A stretch of DNA of 64,000 bases from Aurantiacibacter marinus (GCF_001021555.1 NZ_LDCP01000002.1:124001-188000), one strand, 5' to 3'. Shown: positions 44,535 through 54,201, numbered from the stretch's first letter. Made by a program: numbers and translations. Notes: a model not told the origin generated them from the letters alone.

Positions 44535-45113
44535 TCAAGACAGGTACAACGCCAGATATCTCGCACTCAGGGCAACCAGCAAGACTGCCTGTACGTGGCG
44601 ATTTCGAAAAATCATCGCCGCCGCCATCATCACCACAAACAGCACGGTCACACTGATCGCAACGGGCGAAAGGACTGCATCCCGGACAGCCGGTATCGAT
44701 AGCAAATAGGCCCATTGGACAAAGACCAGCGCAAGCAGAATGCCGAAAATCGTACGCGATACGCGAAAGTAATGTGTATCCAGCTTGCGAAAACGATCGG
44801 GATCGCTGGGAAATACCAGCCGCGCGGCGAGATAATAGGCGCTGGCAAATGCCATTACCCCAAGCAGCATTATCGGGGACACGCTAACCAGTGGGCGGAT
44901 CGTCCATGCAAACATCCAGAAGGACATCAGGTCCAGCATCACGAAAATCGCCATCAGCGGCGTCAGCCAACCGATTTTAAAGCTGTCTTCTGCGCCTTCT
45001 GCATCACGCGCGAATTCAAGTTCCAATGTGCGGCCCAAACCGCTCAGAAGCTCAACCAGCGAAAGGCCCAGAATAAGTGCGTAAAGAACGAATATGAATT
45101 CGAAATCGGTCAT
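44535..45113 (-). CDS. Five-helix membrane protein, function unknown
   Basis: A 192-residue protein with about five predicted helices, an acidic loop (ARDAEGAEDSFK) after the first and a terminal helix. It overlaps the preceding HExxH gene by four bases (ATGA), so they are co-translated. The 122 bases to the repeat-protein gene downstream contain no recognisable signals. No family was recognised; an inner-membrane protein linked to the adjacent putative metallopeptidase is possible. Confidence 0.7.
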   Translation of the reverse strand: MTDFEFIFVLYALILGLSLVELLSGLGRTLELEFARDAEGAEDSFKIGWLTPLMAIFVMLDLMSFWMFAWTIRPLVSVSPIMLLGVMAFASAYYLAARLVFPSDPDRFRKLDTHYFRVSRTIFGILLALVFVQWAYLLSIPAVRDAVLSPVAISVTVLFVVMMAAAMIFRNRHVQAVLLVALSARYLALYLS

Positions 45114-45613
45114 GTCGTTGCCCCGGGGAAGCTGACCAGAACCGCGTAGGGTTCGGCATTGGCCACACCTGGCAGCATCATGCCGTTGCGCAGCAGGAAG
45201 GCATGTTCCACAATGCGGGCCTGCTGTTCAATGCCGTACTGTTGCAATTGCCAACCGGGCTTTAGTGAATAATCATATCGCGCCCATGGCATCCGGTTCA
45301 GCACCAGATACCAATCTCCGCGTGTCTGGGTCTGCCAAACATGTGTCATCTCATGGATGAAATGCGCCTGCCGCCGAAGCGGCACGCCAGCGAAATCATC
45401 GCAATAGGCGTTCCCCTGAGGGTGAAAGTGGATGTGTCCCCGCGGAGCCATGGTCACGCCTTTCGGCTGGAAGAATGCCCATTTGCGGCGACGGATCTTG
45501 ACTGGCGCGTAATCGATTGCGGTGCCAAAAATCGTGCGCGCAAGGCTGATTTCGCCCGCACTGAGCGGGCGCTCCCCACCGATGGGGCAGGAAAGCGCCC
45601 CGCTGACCGTCAA
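45110..45613 (-). CDS. Putative HExxH metalloprotein (vgr-related type)
   Basis: A 167-residue protein with the metallopeptidase signature HEMTH (H87, E88, H91) in FIHEMTHVWQTQ, preceded by HIHFHPQGNAYC. A downstream EQQARIVEHAF could supply a third ligand. Sphingomonad homologues carry the name vgr-related protein, but I see no Vgr repeat here. The start is the TTG at 45613, overlapping the previous stop as TTGA with GAGGG immediately upstream. No signal peptide. Whether it is an active protease is uncertain. Confidence 0.7.
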   Translation of the reverse strand: MTVSGALSCPIGGERPLSAGEISLARTIFGTAIDYAPVKIRRRKWAFFQPKGVTMAPRGHIHFHPQGNAYCDDFAGVPLRRQAHFIHEMTHVWQTQTRGDWYLVLNRMPWARYDYSLKPGWQLQQYGIEQQARIVEHAFLLRNGMMLPGVANAEPYAVLVSFPGATT

Positions 45614-46119
45614 CCCTCGCCAGCCGCTTCTCGCGGATCTTCACCGGCGGGATAGGCTGTAACCGGGAAGCTGCATTTGTCTCCGCCGACGAAAGTCAGC
45701 GTAGTTTCAGTCTCTCCGCCAGGTTCTGTGCCTTCGCCCATGCCGAACGCCATCACATGTTTACCGCCGGGCTCGAAAGTGATCGTCTCACCTGCCAACA
45801 CCGGCTGGGTGAACAGTTCCTGCATGTCCATTTCACCGCTCCATTCAGACGTTTCATGGAGCATTGCACTCTCCGCGCCAAGAACGTCGGCCGAACGAAT
45901 AGTCACCTGATCCGCATTTTCGTTTGCGATCGTGAAATACACGGCTGCCGGATTTCCAGAGACAGCGGGAAGCGCCAGCCAGCCGCCTGTCACGGTAATG
46001 CCAGGCGCACAATCGCCGATGGCCTCTTCTGCCGGCGCTTCCACCTCATCCCCGCAGGACGTCAGGCCAATAGCCATACCGGCAGCTGCCATGGCACCAA
46101 AAACACGCATCGACTTCAT
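45610..46119 (-). CDS. PCu(A)C copper chaperone, lipoprotein
   Basis: A 169-residue PCu(A)C-domain lipoprotein (lipobox LTSC, cysteine 22). The copper site matches the family formula H-x10-M-x21-H-x-M exactly: H88, M99, H121 and M123. Such chaperones deliver Cu(I) to cytochrome oxidase CuA or CuB assembly. It leads the minus-strand trio ending at 44535. The region between it and dnaK (174 bases) must contain both promoters. Confidence 0.92.
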   Translation of the reverse strand: MKSMRVFGAMAAAGMAIGLTSCGDEVEAPAEEAIGDCAPGITVTGGWLALPAVSGNPAAVYFTIANENADQVTIRSADVLGAESAMLHETSEWSGEMDMQELFTQPVLAGETITFEPGGKHVMAFGMGEGTEPGGETETTLTFVGGDKCSFPVTAYPAGEDPREAAGEG

Positions 46120-46164
46120 AATCTATCCCTTTCGACAATGCTGATTTTCTAGGCGCTGGCGGAC

Positions 46165-46195
46165 CTTGTGCCAAGCGAAACCGCACCTATATCCG
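46165..46195 (+). promoter_or_regulatory. RpoH (sigma-32) promoter of dnaK
   Basis: CTTG at 46165-46168, a 17-base spacer, then CCTATATCCG at 46186-46195 match the alphaproteobacterial heat-shock consensus CTTG-N17/18-CYTATNTNNG at every defined position. Transcription would begin near 46203; a CAGCT/AGCTG hairpin lies at 46207-46222 in the leader. Confidence 0.85.
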
Positions 46196-46293
46196 GCGTC
46201 GTTACACAGCTTTTTTGAGCTGCCGACAGGTCTCGCCGGGATGGCGGGGGGCCGAAGGAGCAGCGTCCAACGTATGAAAGAGAGTGGGGAATA

Positions 46294-48228
46294 ATGAGCA
46301 AGATTATCGGCATCGATCTGGGTACAACCAACAGCTGCGTCTCCGTTATGGAAGGCGGCAAGCCGAAGGTTATCGAAAATTCCGAAGGCGCCCGCACGAC
46401 GCCTTCCATCGTAGCCTTCACCAAAGATGGTGAACGCCTGATCGGTCAGCCTGCAAAGCGGCAGGCCGTAACCAACCCGGACAATACCTTATTCGCGATC
46501 AAGCGCCTTATCGGCCGCCGTTTTGACGATCCAACTACGAAGAAGGACATGGATCTCGTTCCCTATGACATCGTCAAGGGCAAGAATGGTGACGCATGGG
46601 TAGAAGCGGGCGGCGAAGAGTATTCTCCCAGTCAGGTTTCGGCCTTCATCCTGCAAAAGATGAAAGAAACCGCGGAAAGCTACCTTGGCGAAACCGTCAC
46701 CAAGGCAGTGATCACAGTTCCTGCTTACTTCAACGATGCCCAGCGTCAGGCCACAAAGGATGCTGGCCAGATCGCAGGTCTCGAAGTCGAGCGCATTATC
46801 AATGAGCCGACTGCAGCTGCACTCGCCTATGGCATGGACAAGGACGAGGGAAAGACCATCGCCGTTTATGACCTTGGCGGCGGCACGTTCGACGTCTCCG
46901 TTCTCGAAATCGGGGATGGCGTGTTCGAAGTGAAGTCGACTAATGGCGACACCTTCCTGGGCGGCGAAGATTTCGATAATGTAATTGTCGAATATCTTGC
47001 GGCAGAGTTCAACAAGAAGGAAAACATGGACCTGAAGACCGACAAGCTCGCTCTTCAGCGCCTGAAGGAAGCCGCGGAAAAGGCGAAGATCGAGCTTTCG
47101 AGCTCTGCCTCGACCGAAGTAAACCTGCCGTTCATCACCGCCCGCATGGAAGGCGGCAGCTCTACGCCGCTGCACCTCGTTGAAACGATCTCCCGCTCCA
47201 AGCTGGAACAGCTTGTTGGCGATCTGATCAAGCGCACCCTGGAACCGTGTAAAAAGGCGCTGGCGGATGCTGGCGTGACCAAGGACCAGATCGACGAAGT
47301 CATCATGGTCGGCGGTATGACCCGCATGCCCAAGGTCCGCGAAGTCGTCGAAGGCTTCTTTGGATCCAAGCCGCACACGGGCGTGAACCCCGATGAAGTT
47401 GTCGCCATGGGCGCAGCAATTCAGGCAGGCGTTTTGCAGGGTGACGTGAAAGACGTGCTGCTGCTCGATGTGACCCCGCTTTCGCTGGGGATCGAAACGC
47501 TGGGCGGTGTGTTCACCCGCATGATCGACCGCAACACGACAATCCCGACAAAGAAAACGCAGGTCTACTCTACCGCCGAGGACAACCAGAACGCGGTGAC
47601 GATCCGGGTTTTCCAGGGCGAGCGTGAAATGGCGGCGGACAACAAGATGCTTGGCCAGTTCGATCTGGTTGGCATTCCGCCAGCACCGCGCGGCGTTCCT
47701 CAGGTTGAAGTCACGTTTGACATTGATGCCAACGGCATCGTGAACGTGTCGGCCAAGGACAAGGGCACGGGCAAGGAACAGCAGATCCGCATTCAGGCAT
47801 CGGGCGGCCTCAACGAAGCTGACATCGAGCAAATGGTGCAGGACGCAGAAAAGTTCGCCGATGAAGACAAGAAGCGCCGTGAAAGCGCCGAAGTCCGCAA
47901 CAACCTCGATAGCATGGTCCATGCGACCGAAAAGCAGATCGAGGAAAATGGTGACAAGATTGATGCTAGCCTCAAGGGCGAAATCGAAACCGCCATCACC
48001 GAAGCGAAGACCGCGCTGGAAGGCGATGAAGTCGAAGCAATGAAGGAAAAGAGCGAGAAGCTCACCGCAGTCGCCATGAAGATGGGTCAGGCTATTTACG
48101 AAAAGACGCAGGCCGAAGGTACAGATGCATCTGCCGATGCGGCCGCCAGCGAAGACGCTTCCAAGCCTTCAGAAGAAGAAGTTGTCGAAGCCGAGTTCAC
48201 CGAAGTGGACGACGAAAACAAGGATTAA
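46294..48228 (+). CDS. dnaK: Chaperone DnaK (Hsp70)
   Basis: A 644-residue Hsp70. ATPase blocks are [29 protein letters not shown], the [17 protein letters not shown] signature and [10 protein letters not shown]; the substrate-binding domain and acidic C-terminus (ending [11 protein letters not shown]) are complete. The start lies behind GTGGGGA with a ~90-base leader from the RpoH promoter. Works with DnaJ (downstream) and GrpE (3.4 kb upstream). Expression should rise on heat shock. Confidence 0.98.
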   Translation: MSKIIGIDLGTTNSCVSVMEGGKPKVIENSEGARTTPSIVAFTKDGERLIGQPAKRQAVTNPDNTLFAIKRLIGRRFDDPTTKKDMDLVPYDIVKGKNGDAWVEAGGEEYSPSQVSAFILQKMKETAESYLGETVTKAVITVPAYFNDAQRQATKDAGQIAGLEVERIINEPTAAALAYGMDKDEGKTIAVYDLGGGTFDVSVLEIGDGVFEVKSTNGDTFLGGEDFDNVIVEYLAAEFNKKENMDLKTDKLALQRLKEAAEKAKIELSSSASTEVNLPFITARMEGGSSTPLHLVETISRSKLEQLVGDLIKRTLEPCKKALADAGVTKDQIDEVIMVGGMTRMPKVREVVEGFFGSKPHTGVNPDEVVAMGAAIQAGVLQGDVKDVLLLDVTPLSLGIETLGGVFTRMIDRNTTIPTKKTQVYSTAEDNQNAVTIRVFQGEREMAADNKMLGQFDLVGIPPAPRGVPQVEVTFDIDANGIVNVSAKDKGTGKEQQIRIQASGGLNEADIEQMVQDAEKFADEDKKRRESAEVRNNLDSMVHATEKQIEENGDKIDASLKGEIETAITEAKTALEGDEVEAMKEKSEKLTAVAMKMGQAIYEKTQAEGTDASADAAASEDASKPSEEEVVEAEFTEVDDENKD

Positions 48229-48249
48229 GCAGCCTTTTGACAAGCGCAG

Positions 48250-48280
48250 CCGCCACCGACGCCACAAGCGCCGGTGGCGG
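48250..48280 (+). terminator. dnaK-dnaJ intergenic hairpin (attenuator)
   Basis: A nine-bp stem CCGCCACCG / CGGTGGCGG with a 13-base loop, followed by TTCGATTTGG. It lies between the co-directional dnaK and dnaJ. The T-run is poor, so partial termination or mRNA 3' processing, lowering dnaJ relative to dnaK, is more likely than full termination. Confidence 0.6.
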
Positions 48281-48300
48281 TTCGATTTGGGGGTCCCTGA

Positions 48301-49431
48301 ATGTCCACCGGTGAAATTGATTTTTACGAATTACTTGGCGTTGCCCGCGATGCGGATCCAGCGGCGCTGAAGGCATCTTATCGCAAAAAGGCCATGAAGT
48401 ATCATCCGGACCGCAATCCGGGCGATGCCGACGCTGAAGCGCACTTCAAGCAGATCAGCGCTGCATATGAGATCCTCAAAGATCCTCAGAAGCGCGCTGC
48501 TTATGATCGTTATGGTCATGCTGCTTTCCAGAACGGCGGGCCCGGCGGCGGTCAGGGTGGGCAGGACTTCGGTGATCTTGGCGATATTTTCGAAACGATC
48601 TTCGGCAGCGCTTTTGGTGGCGGTGCCGGTGGTGGTGGCCGCGCGCGTCCGCGCCGCGGTGCTGATCTGCGTTATGATATGCAAGTCAGTCTGGAAGAGG
48701 CCTTCCACGGCAAGACCACGCAAATCGAGGTAGAAGTTTCCACCGCTTGCGACACTTGCACGGGAACCGGCGCAGAACCGGGAACCTCGCGCCGCCGCTG
48801 TGAGCTTTGCCACGGCGCAGGCAAGGTACGCGCCAAGCAGGGCTTCTTTGTTATCGAACGGCCATGCCCCAATTGCCATGGTGCAGGTGAAATTCTTGAA
48901 TCAGCGTGCATGGATTGCCGCGGCGAGGGCAGGGTCGATACCCCGCAAACGCTGGAAGTCGAAGTTCCTGCCGGCGTCGACAATGGCACCCGCATCCGTA
49001 TGACGGGTCGCGGCGAAGCGGGACCACGCGGTGCACCCGCAGGCGATCTTTACATATTTGTCCACGTGACTCCGCACGAGGTATTCCAGCGCGAAGGCAC
49101 AGCTCTGTTCACCGAAATTCCGATTAGCTTCACCAGTGCAGCGTTGGGCGACACGATTGATATTCCGGGACTCGACGGAATTACTCACTCTATCGAGATT
49201 CCCGCTGGTATTCAGTCAGGCAAGCAGCTGCGCAAACGTGGAGCCGGGATGCCTGTACTCCAAGGGCGCGGACGCGGTGATCTGGTGGTAGAAGTGATGG
49301 TCGAAACACCGACCAGGCTAAGCGCTCGGCAGAAAGAAATCCTATGCGAATTCCGCGAAACGGAAACAGGTGATGAATGCCCGGAAAGCCGCGGTTTTCT
49401 GAACAAGCTGAAAGATGTGTTCGGCGGATAA
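48301..49431 (+). CDS. dnaJ: Chaperone DnaJ (Hsp40)
   Basis: A 376-residue type I Hsp40. J domain with HPD in MKYHPDRNPGD; Gly-rich linker; zinc region with four CxxCxGxG repeats (CDTCTGTG, CELCHGAG, CPNCHGAG, CMDCRGEG); C-terminal substrate domains. It stimulates DnaK ATP hydrolysis and hands over unfolded clients. It follows dnaK by 72 bases across a hairpin and converges with the patatin gene. Confidence 0.97.
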   Translation: MSTGEIDFYELLGVARDADPAALKASYRKKAMKYHPDRNPGDADAEAHFKQISAAYEILKDPQKRAAYDRYGHAAFQNGGPGGGQGGQDFGDLGDIFETIFGSAFGGGAGGGGRARPRRGADLRYDMQVSLEEAFHGKTTQIEVEVSTACDTCTGTGAEPGTSRRRCELCHGAGKVRAKQGFFVIERPCPNCHGAGEILESACMDCRGEGRVDTPQTLEVEVPAGVDNGTRIRMTGRGEAGPRGAPAGDLYIFVHVTPHEVFQREGTALFTEIPISFTSAALGDTIDIPGLDGITHSIEIPAGIQSGKQLRKRGAGMPVLQGRGRGDLVVEVMVETPTRLSARQKEILCEFRETETGDECPESRGFLNKLKDVFGG

Positions 49432-49433
49432 GG

Positions 49434-51746
49434 TCAGCCCAGCTTCGCGAGGATTTCATCGCGCAGCTTGGCAACCAGATCGGCGTTGCACAATCCGCGT
49501 TGCTGTTCCTCATCGCAAATTGCAAGAAAGGCATCGCGTTTCACTGATACGCAACGGGCAGCGTCGAAACCGCCTGGCACTGTAGAGCAGATGAGGTCGA
49601 TCATCCGCTCCGCGCCGTGAAGGCGGCCCCAAAGGTAGTCGTTCTCGCGATAAAACCGGCTGAAGAACGCGCCAAAATTATAAAATTCGGTGCCGCGCAA
49701 AGTTGCTGCCGTGCCGCCTTCCCTCAATGTGCGCGCGTCGTCCGGGCTGATCCGGTCAACCTTGACCGGATCGGATTCAGTCAGACCTTCGTTACGCAGC
49801 AATGGCAACGTAGCGACATCATAGAAGGGGAAACCGAGATACGTTAACAGCACCCTCCGGCGCAGGTCCTTGGACATGTCTTCCAAGGCCGCGGCGAGGA
49901 TTTTTTCAGCCTCGATATCCGTTTCCCGCAACGATCTGCGCTGTGCCAGTGCATCAAGCAACGCATCGGGATGTTCTAACCCGCGCGAAGCGATTGCCGG
50001 GAAATCAGGACCTAGAGCGCCCAAGTCTTCGCGCATACTGTAAAGCGAAAGCGCGCGGTAAACCTGTTCTCTGGCGGCTTCCAAATCTTGGTCCGAAATA
50101 TCCGGGTCAGCATCCCATTCACGCGACAATCGGCGGGCAAGCAGCCTGAGGCGGCGGATCCTGAAGCCCAGATCGTGATCTCGCAGGAAGGTAATCGCCT
50201 CGGCACTAGCGCCGCCGCCCGGCGCGCTGAGCGTATCAAGACCGCGCGCATCAATCGCTGCACGCAGCCTGATCGCCAAGGCATCGAAATCAGGGCGCAA
50301 GGCATCTGGTGAAACCGTACACGCCAGTTCTGCAATTCTGTCGACGATACCGGTGAGCTTGGCCTGCGCATACGAATGGAAGGCGTATCCTGCCCGTTCC
50401 GCTGCTGCTTGCTGTGCCTTGGTCCGCCAGGTAGCGAGCCGTTTGGGGGAAGGCCGGTCGAGAAACAGCGTCCTGCCGAACAACTTCTCAACCGCGCTTT
50501 CCACTTCGGGCCGCAGCGCATTCACGATCTTGCGAAGGCTATGTGCCTCTCGCGATTGTGCCTCCAGCGCTTCCAGATTGTCACGAATCGGCTGTTCGCG
50601 CGGAATGGTAGAGAGTGAACCAATAATGGCGGCGAAAAACCCGACAGGCCGCACATCGTCTCCGCTTGTCGATGCAGGCCGCCGCGGACTGGGATCGATG
50701 TACACAAACCGGCGGTCGACCTCGCGCTGCGCCGGACGCGCGCTCAGCCCCGCCATGGCCCCCTCGAAAGGTGCGTTTACCAACACCGATCCGTCAATCA
50801 GCGCAACATGATCGACCGTCCCCCGCTCTACATTGGTAGGCATGATGCGCTGTAGGAACTGATCCCGACTGGCCCAATCTCCGGCGGCAAGATCATCAAT
50901 CTCCTTTACCTGGAGTGGCGGGAACGCCCCTGGGAAACTGGCAGTGGCGCGCGCCGCTAATGTGAGCTCGCACAGATGCGCAAGGCTTTGCCCGCCGGTT
51001 GCCGGCGTGCGCACACGAAAATCGATCGGCATCCGGTGTTCGGTTTCTTCAACGATGGGCGGACTGTTGAGCCGCAACACCTCGCGATGGCCGCGATAAT
51101 CCGTAGCGGTAACAAGCAGATCGAGAGGATGACCGGGCGGCAAGAGCGGTTCGTCCACTTCCTCGGCAGCCATAGCTGTCAGCGCATCATGGAGAAGTTT
51201 GGTAAAACCAACGCCGGAAAATGGTGGCTCAAACCAGCGGCCACGCACGAGATTTGACAGTTTGCGACGGACTTCGGCGCGGGTTTCTAGCGCCACGCTT
51301 TCGCTCACCGCATTTCCGGGGCGGTTGCTGAGATACCAGACGAAGGGCCGCATGAACGGCTTCGCAGCAATATCCGACCACGGCCGCGCTTCCTCATCCA
51401 CCAATTTTTCAACATCGGCATTTGCCAGCCATAGCTCCGTCAGAGGCTCCAGATCCTGACCCGAGTGAATCGCCTGCGCGAGGAACACGGCATTGATGCC
51501 GCCTGCACTTGCTCCTGTAATTATGTCGGGAAGCATCCGCAGTCGCAGCTCACATTCGGATTCAATGGTTTTGAGCAAGGACAGATAGACCGCCTCTACG
51601 CCGTCAGTCTGCTGTTCTCCGGCGCTGTGAAAACTGCGGCTGGCCCGTGCAAGCTTCCAAATCTCTTTGGTGACACCGTGCATATAGACTGCAAGGCTGA
51701 CACCGCCGTAACAAACCAGCGCGATCCTGAGTTCTTTTTGCCGCAT
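49434..51746 (-). CDS. Patatin-like protein (DUF3376-type), 770 aa
   Basis: A long patatin-like phospholipase. The N-terminal domain has the glycine oxyanion segment CYGGVSLAV (12-20), the nucleophile elbow GASAGG with serine 80, and a catalytic aspartate in the form DGS (IDGSVLVNAPF, near residue 325) rather than the usual DGG. The rest is a large helical extension with DUF3376-like character. No signal peptide, so probably cytoplasmic or membrane-associated lipid hydrolase. It is divergent from radA and convergent with dnaJ. Confidence 0.87.
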   Translation of the reverse strand: MRQKELRIALVCYGGVSLAVYMHGVTKEIWKLARASRSFHSAGEQQTDGVEAVYLSLLKTIESECELRLRMLPDIITGASAGGINAVFLAQAIHSGQDLEPLTELWLANADVEKLVDEEARPWSDIAAKPFMRPFVWYLSNRPGNAVSESVALETRAEVRRKLSNLVRGRWFEPPFSGVGFTKLLHDALTAMAAEEVDEPLLPPGHPLDLLVTATDYRGHREVLRLNSPPIVEETEHRMPIDFRVRTPATGGQSLAHLCELTLAARATASFPGAFPPLQVKEIDDLAAGDWASRDQFLQRIMPTNVERGTVDHVALIDGSVLVNAPFEGAMAGLSARPAQREVDRRFVYIDPSPRRPASTSGDDVRPVGFFAAIIGSLSTIPREQPIRDNLEALEAQSREAHSLRKIVNALRPEVESAVEKLFGRTLFLDRPSPKRLATWRTKAQQAAAERAGYAFHSYAQAKLTGIVDRIAELACTVSPDALRPDFDALAIRLRAAIDARGLDTLSAPGGGASAEAITFLRDHDLGFRIRRLRLLARRLSREWDADPDISDQDLEAAREQVYRALSLYSMREDLGALGPDFPAIASRGLEHPDALLDALAQRRSLRETDIEAEKILAAALEDMSKDLRRRVLLTYLGFPFYDVATLPLLRNEGLTESDPVKVDRISPDDARTLREGGTAATLRGTEFYNFGAFFSRFYRENDYLWGRLHGAERMIDLICSTVPGGFDAARCVSVKRDAFLAICDEEQQRGLCNADLVAKLRDEILAKLG

Positions 51747-51855
51747 TCCCCCATAATTGGCAGATGCAGCGCCGGATGCCTAGGGGGCGCAAGAAGCTAT
51801 CCTCCGCTGCAAACACGGCTTGTGTTCCTTTTCTGTTCCAGCTAACCGGCAATCT

Positions 51856-53223
51856 ATGGCAAAGCCCAAAAGACGCTATATTTGCACTGAGTGCGGCGGC
51901 GTTTCCTCGCGCTGGCAAGGCCAGTGTCCGGATTGCAGCGAGTGGAATACTCTGGTGGAAGAAGCGCCGGAGACCAAGTTTACTGCCAAACATGATTTGT
52001 CGAGCGGTGGGCGTGCGCTTGCGTTTGAATCCCTGGATGCACCCACCAAACCTCTGGACCGGCGCAGCACCGGACTTGCCGAATTCGACCGTGCCTTGGG
52101 TGGCGGGCTTGTTCCGGGGTGCGCCATCCTGATGGGCGGGGAGCCAGGTATCGGCAAATCCACTTTGCTGCTGCAAGCCGCCGCCGCAATTGCCAAGGCC
52201 GACGGCGATGTCGTTTATGTAAGCGGGGAAGAGGCGACCGGCCAAGTCAGGATGCGCGCCAAAAGGTTGGGGCTGGCGGATGCACCGTTGAAGCTGGCTG
52301 CTGCGACGTCGGTGCGCGATATTCTTACGACGCTGGGGAAGGGAACTCCGCCCGATTTGCTGGTCGTCGATTCCATCCAGACGATGCATTCGGACATGAT
52401 CGACGGCGCGCCCGGCACCGTCAGCCAGGTGCGCGCCAGTGCTTTCGAACTGATACGTTATGCCAAGGAAACCGGCACATGCCTTGTGCTTGTTGGTCAC
52501 GTGACCAAGGATGGGAATATCGCCGGGCCGCGCGTGCTCGAACATATGGTCGATGCCGTGATGAGCTTTGAAGGTGAGCGCAGCCACCAATATCGCATCC
52601 TGCGCAGCCTCAAGAACCGCTTTGGTGCGGTCGATGAAATTGGCGTTTTTGCGATGGAAGGCCACGGATTGGCTGAAGTTTCCAATCCTTCTTCGCTGTT
52701 CCTTTCCGGCCGGGAAGAACCCATCGCAGGCAGTGCGGTTTTCCCTGCAATGGAGGGCACGCGTCCCGTTCTGGTAGAAATACAGGCACTGATCGTACGG
52801 CTTCAATCGGGCGCAACACCAAGACGCGCAGTTGTCGGTTGGGACAGCGGGCGACTGGCGATGCTGCTCGCAGTGCTCGAGTCGCGCTGCGGGCTGAGCT
52901 TTTCGACTGCTGAGGTCTATCTTAATGTCGCCGGAGGATATCGTCTGTCGGATCCGGCAGCGGATCTCGCCGTCGCCGCTGCGCTTGTCTCTGCCTTGGC
53001 GGACAAGCCGCTGGCCGCCGACACAATCTGGCTCGGAGAAGTCTCTCTGTCGGGCGAAGTGCGGCCCGTTGCACATTCGTCGCTAAGATTGCGAGAGGCG
53101 GCCAAGTTAGGCTTCAAGAGCGCTAGCGGGCCAGTGGATGGCGGGCAGGAAGTGAAGAAACTCCGCTACACTGATGTTGGCGGCGTGGCGTCACTCGTTG
53201 ACCGGGTGATGGCCACCGCATAA
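51856..53223 (+). CDS. radA: DNA repair protein RadA
   Basis: A 455-residue branch-migration ATPase. N-terminal zinc finger C10/C13/C24/C27 (CTECGG...CPDC), Walker A GGEPGIGKST with K101, the RadA-specific KNRFG motif (SLKNRFGAVDEIG) and a Lon-like C-terminal domain. The ATG at 51856 is chosen because earlier in-frame starts add no conserved residues. Divergent from the patatin gene; downstream cvpA follows after ten bases. Confidence 0.95.
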   Translation: MAKPKRRYICTECGGVSSRWQGQCPDCSEWNTLVEEAPETKFTAKHDLSSGGRALAFESLDAPTKPLDRRSTGLAEFDRALGGGLVPGCAILMGGEPGIGKSTLLLQAAAAIAKADGDVVYVSGEEATGQVRMRAKRLGLADAPLKLAAATSVRDILTTLGKGTPPDLLVVDSIQTMHSDMIDGAPGTVSQVRASAFELIRYAKETGTCLVLVGHVTKDGNIAGPRVLEHMVDAVMSFEGERSHQYRILRSLKNRFGAVDEIGVFAMEGHGLAEVSNPSSLFLSGREEPIAGSAVFPAMEGTRPVLVEIQALIVRLQSGATPRRAVVGWDSGRLAMLLAVLESRCGLSFSTAEVYLNVAGGYRLSDPAADLAVAAALVSALADKPLAADTIWLGEVSLSGEVRPVAHSSLRLREAAKLGFKSASGPVDGGQEVKKLRYTDVGGVASLVDRVMATA

Positions 53224-53233
53224 ACAATGCGCC

Positions 53234-53773
53234 ATGACGGGTTTTGATCTGATCGTACTCCTGATTGTTGGGGTGGGGGCCATAGGCGGTTTCATGCGCG
53301 GTTTCGTGCAAGAAATCCTGTCACTTCTCGCCTGGTTGCTGGCAGTGTTTGCCATTCGTTATCTACACACCGATCTTACTGCTGCGATCTATGAATTCAT
53401 GGGCTCGCCGATCACGGCCAGCATTTTCGCATTCGCACTGCTCTTGTTGATACCTTATGCGGCGATGAAGCTGATCGCGAGGATAGCCGGGCGCAAGTCG
53501 CGCGATTCCGTGCTGGGTCCGATTGATCGTGTTTTGGGCTTTGGCTTCGGCGCTGTGAAAGGCGTTGTCATTGTAATTCTGGCATTTTCGCTGCTGGTTC
53601 TCGGCTATGATACGGTCTGGGGCTCCAAAGGACGCCCGGTCTGGATTGCCGAAGCGCGCACTTATCAACTGGTCGATGCGGGCTCTCGCGCAATGGTTCA
53701 ACTCATCGCCGAGCGGCGCGCGCGTGCCTTGACCGGTGCCGAGATCAAGGATGAAGGCGCTTCCGCGACGTGA
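53234..53773 (+). CDS. cvpA: CvpA family membrane protein
   Basis: A 179-residue CvpA-family protein with four predicted helices; family blocks are MTGFDLIVLLIVGVGAIGG, RGFVQEILSLLAWLLA and DRVLGFGFGAVKGVVIV. CvpA is an inner-membrane protein needed for colicin V production in E. coli and for envelope stress resistance elsewhere; its role here is unknown. Co-transcribed with radA and overlaps the NifU-like gene (GTGA). Confidence 0.88.
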   Translation: MTGFDLIVLLIVGVGAIGGFMRGFVQEILSLLAWLLAVFAIRYLHTDLTAAIYEFMGSPITASIFAFALLLLIPYAAMKLIARIAGRKSRDSVLGPIDRVLGFGFGAVKGVVIVILAFSLLVLGYDTVWGSKGRPVWIAEARTYQLVDAGSRAMVQLIAERRARALTGAEIKDEGASAT

Positions 53774-54201
53774 GCGTGGAGAAGCTTTATACAACTGAAA
53801 TGCTCGGTGCGGCGATGGAACTGGCGATTCATCCACGCATCTACACTGCCGTCATTCATGGCAGCGCACGGTCTGAGGTTTGCGGGTCATCGCTTGATCT
53901 GGACATCGAGCTCGATCCGCAGGACCACATTGAGCGGCTTGGGCTCCGTGTCCGGGCCTGTGCAGTCGGGCAGGCCGCCGCGGCAGTTTTTGCGCGGCAC
54001 GCCAAGGGCAAAAGCGGGGCGCAAATCGAAAATTCCTACAACGCACTAGTGGCATGGCTCAGCAGCGATGGTCCCGCGCCAGACTGGCCCGATATCGGGC
54101 TGATCGAACCAGCACGTGCGTACCAAGGACGACATGGTGCAATACTGCTTCCGTGGAGGGCAGCTATGGCAGCCCTTTTCAGTGTGGCCGCTTCGGGCTA
54201 A
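53770..54201 (+). CDS. NifU/IscU-like iron-sulfur scaffold protein
   Basis: A 143-residue protein of the NifU N-terminal type. The GTG start overlaps the cvpA stop. Conserved elements are VCGSSLDLDIELD and RVRACAVGQAAA with two of the scaffold cysteines, and a helical C-terminus. In sphingomonads this gene follows cvpA. Function as a Fe-S scaffold is inferred from similarity; the third cysteine of IscU is not obvious. Confidence 0.78.
   Translation: MSVEKLYTTEMLGAAMELAIHPRIYTAVIHGSARSEVCGSSLDLDIELDPQDHIERLGLRVRACAVGQAAAAVFARHAKGKSGAQIENSYNALVAWLSSDGPAPDWPDIGLIEPARAYQGRHGAILLPWRAAMAALFSVAASG

Noticed and set aside
46489-47922. 477-codon open frame opposite dnaK
   Set aside because: Shadow of dnaK: same cause, no ribosome site and no domain content.
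51604-53076. 490-codon open frame opposite radA and the patatin start
   Set aside because: It spans two genes on opposite strands and overlaps their promoters, so it cannot be a gene.
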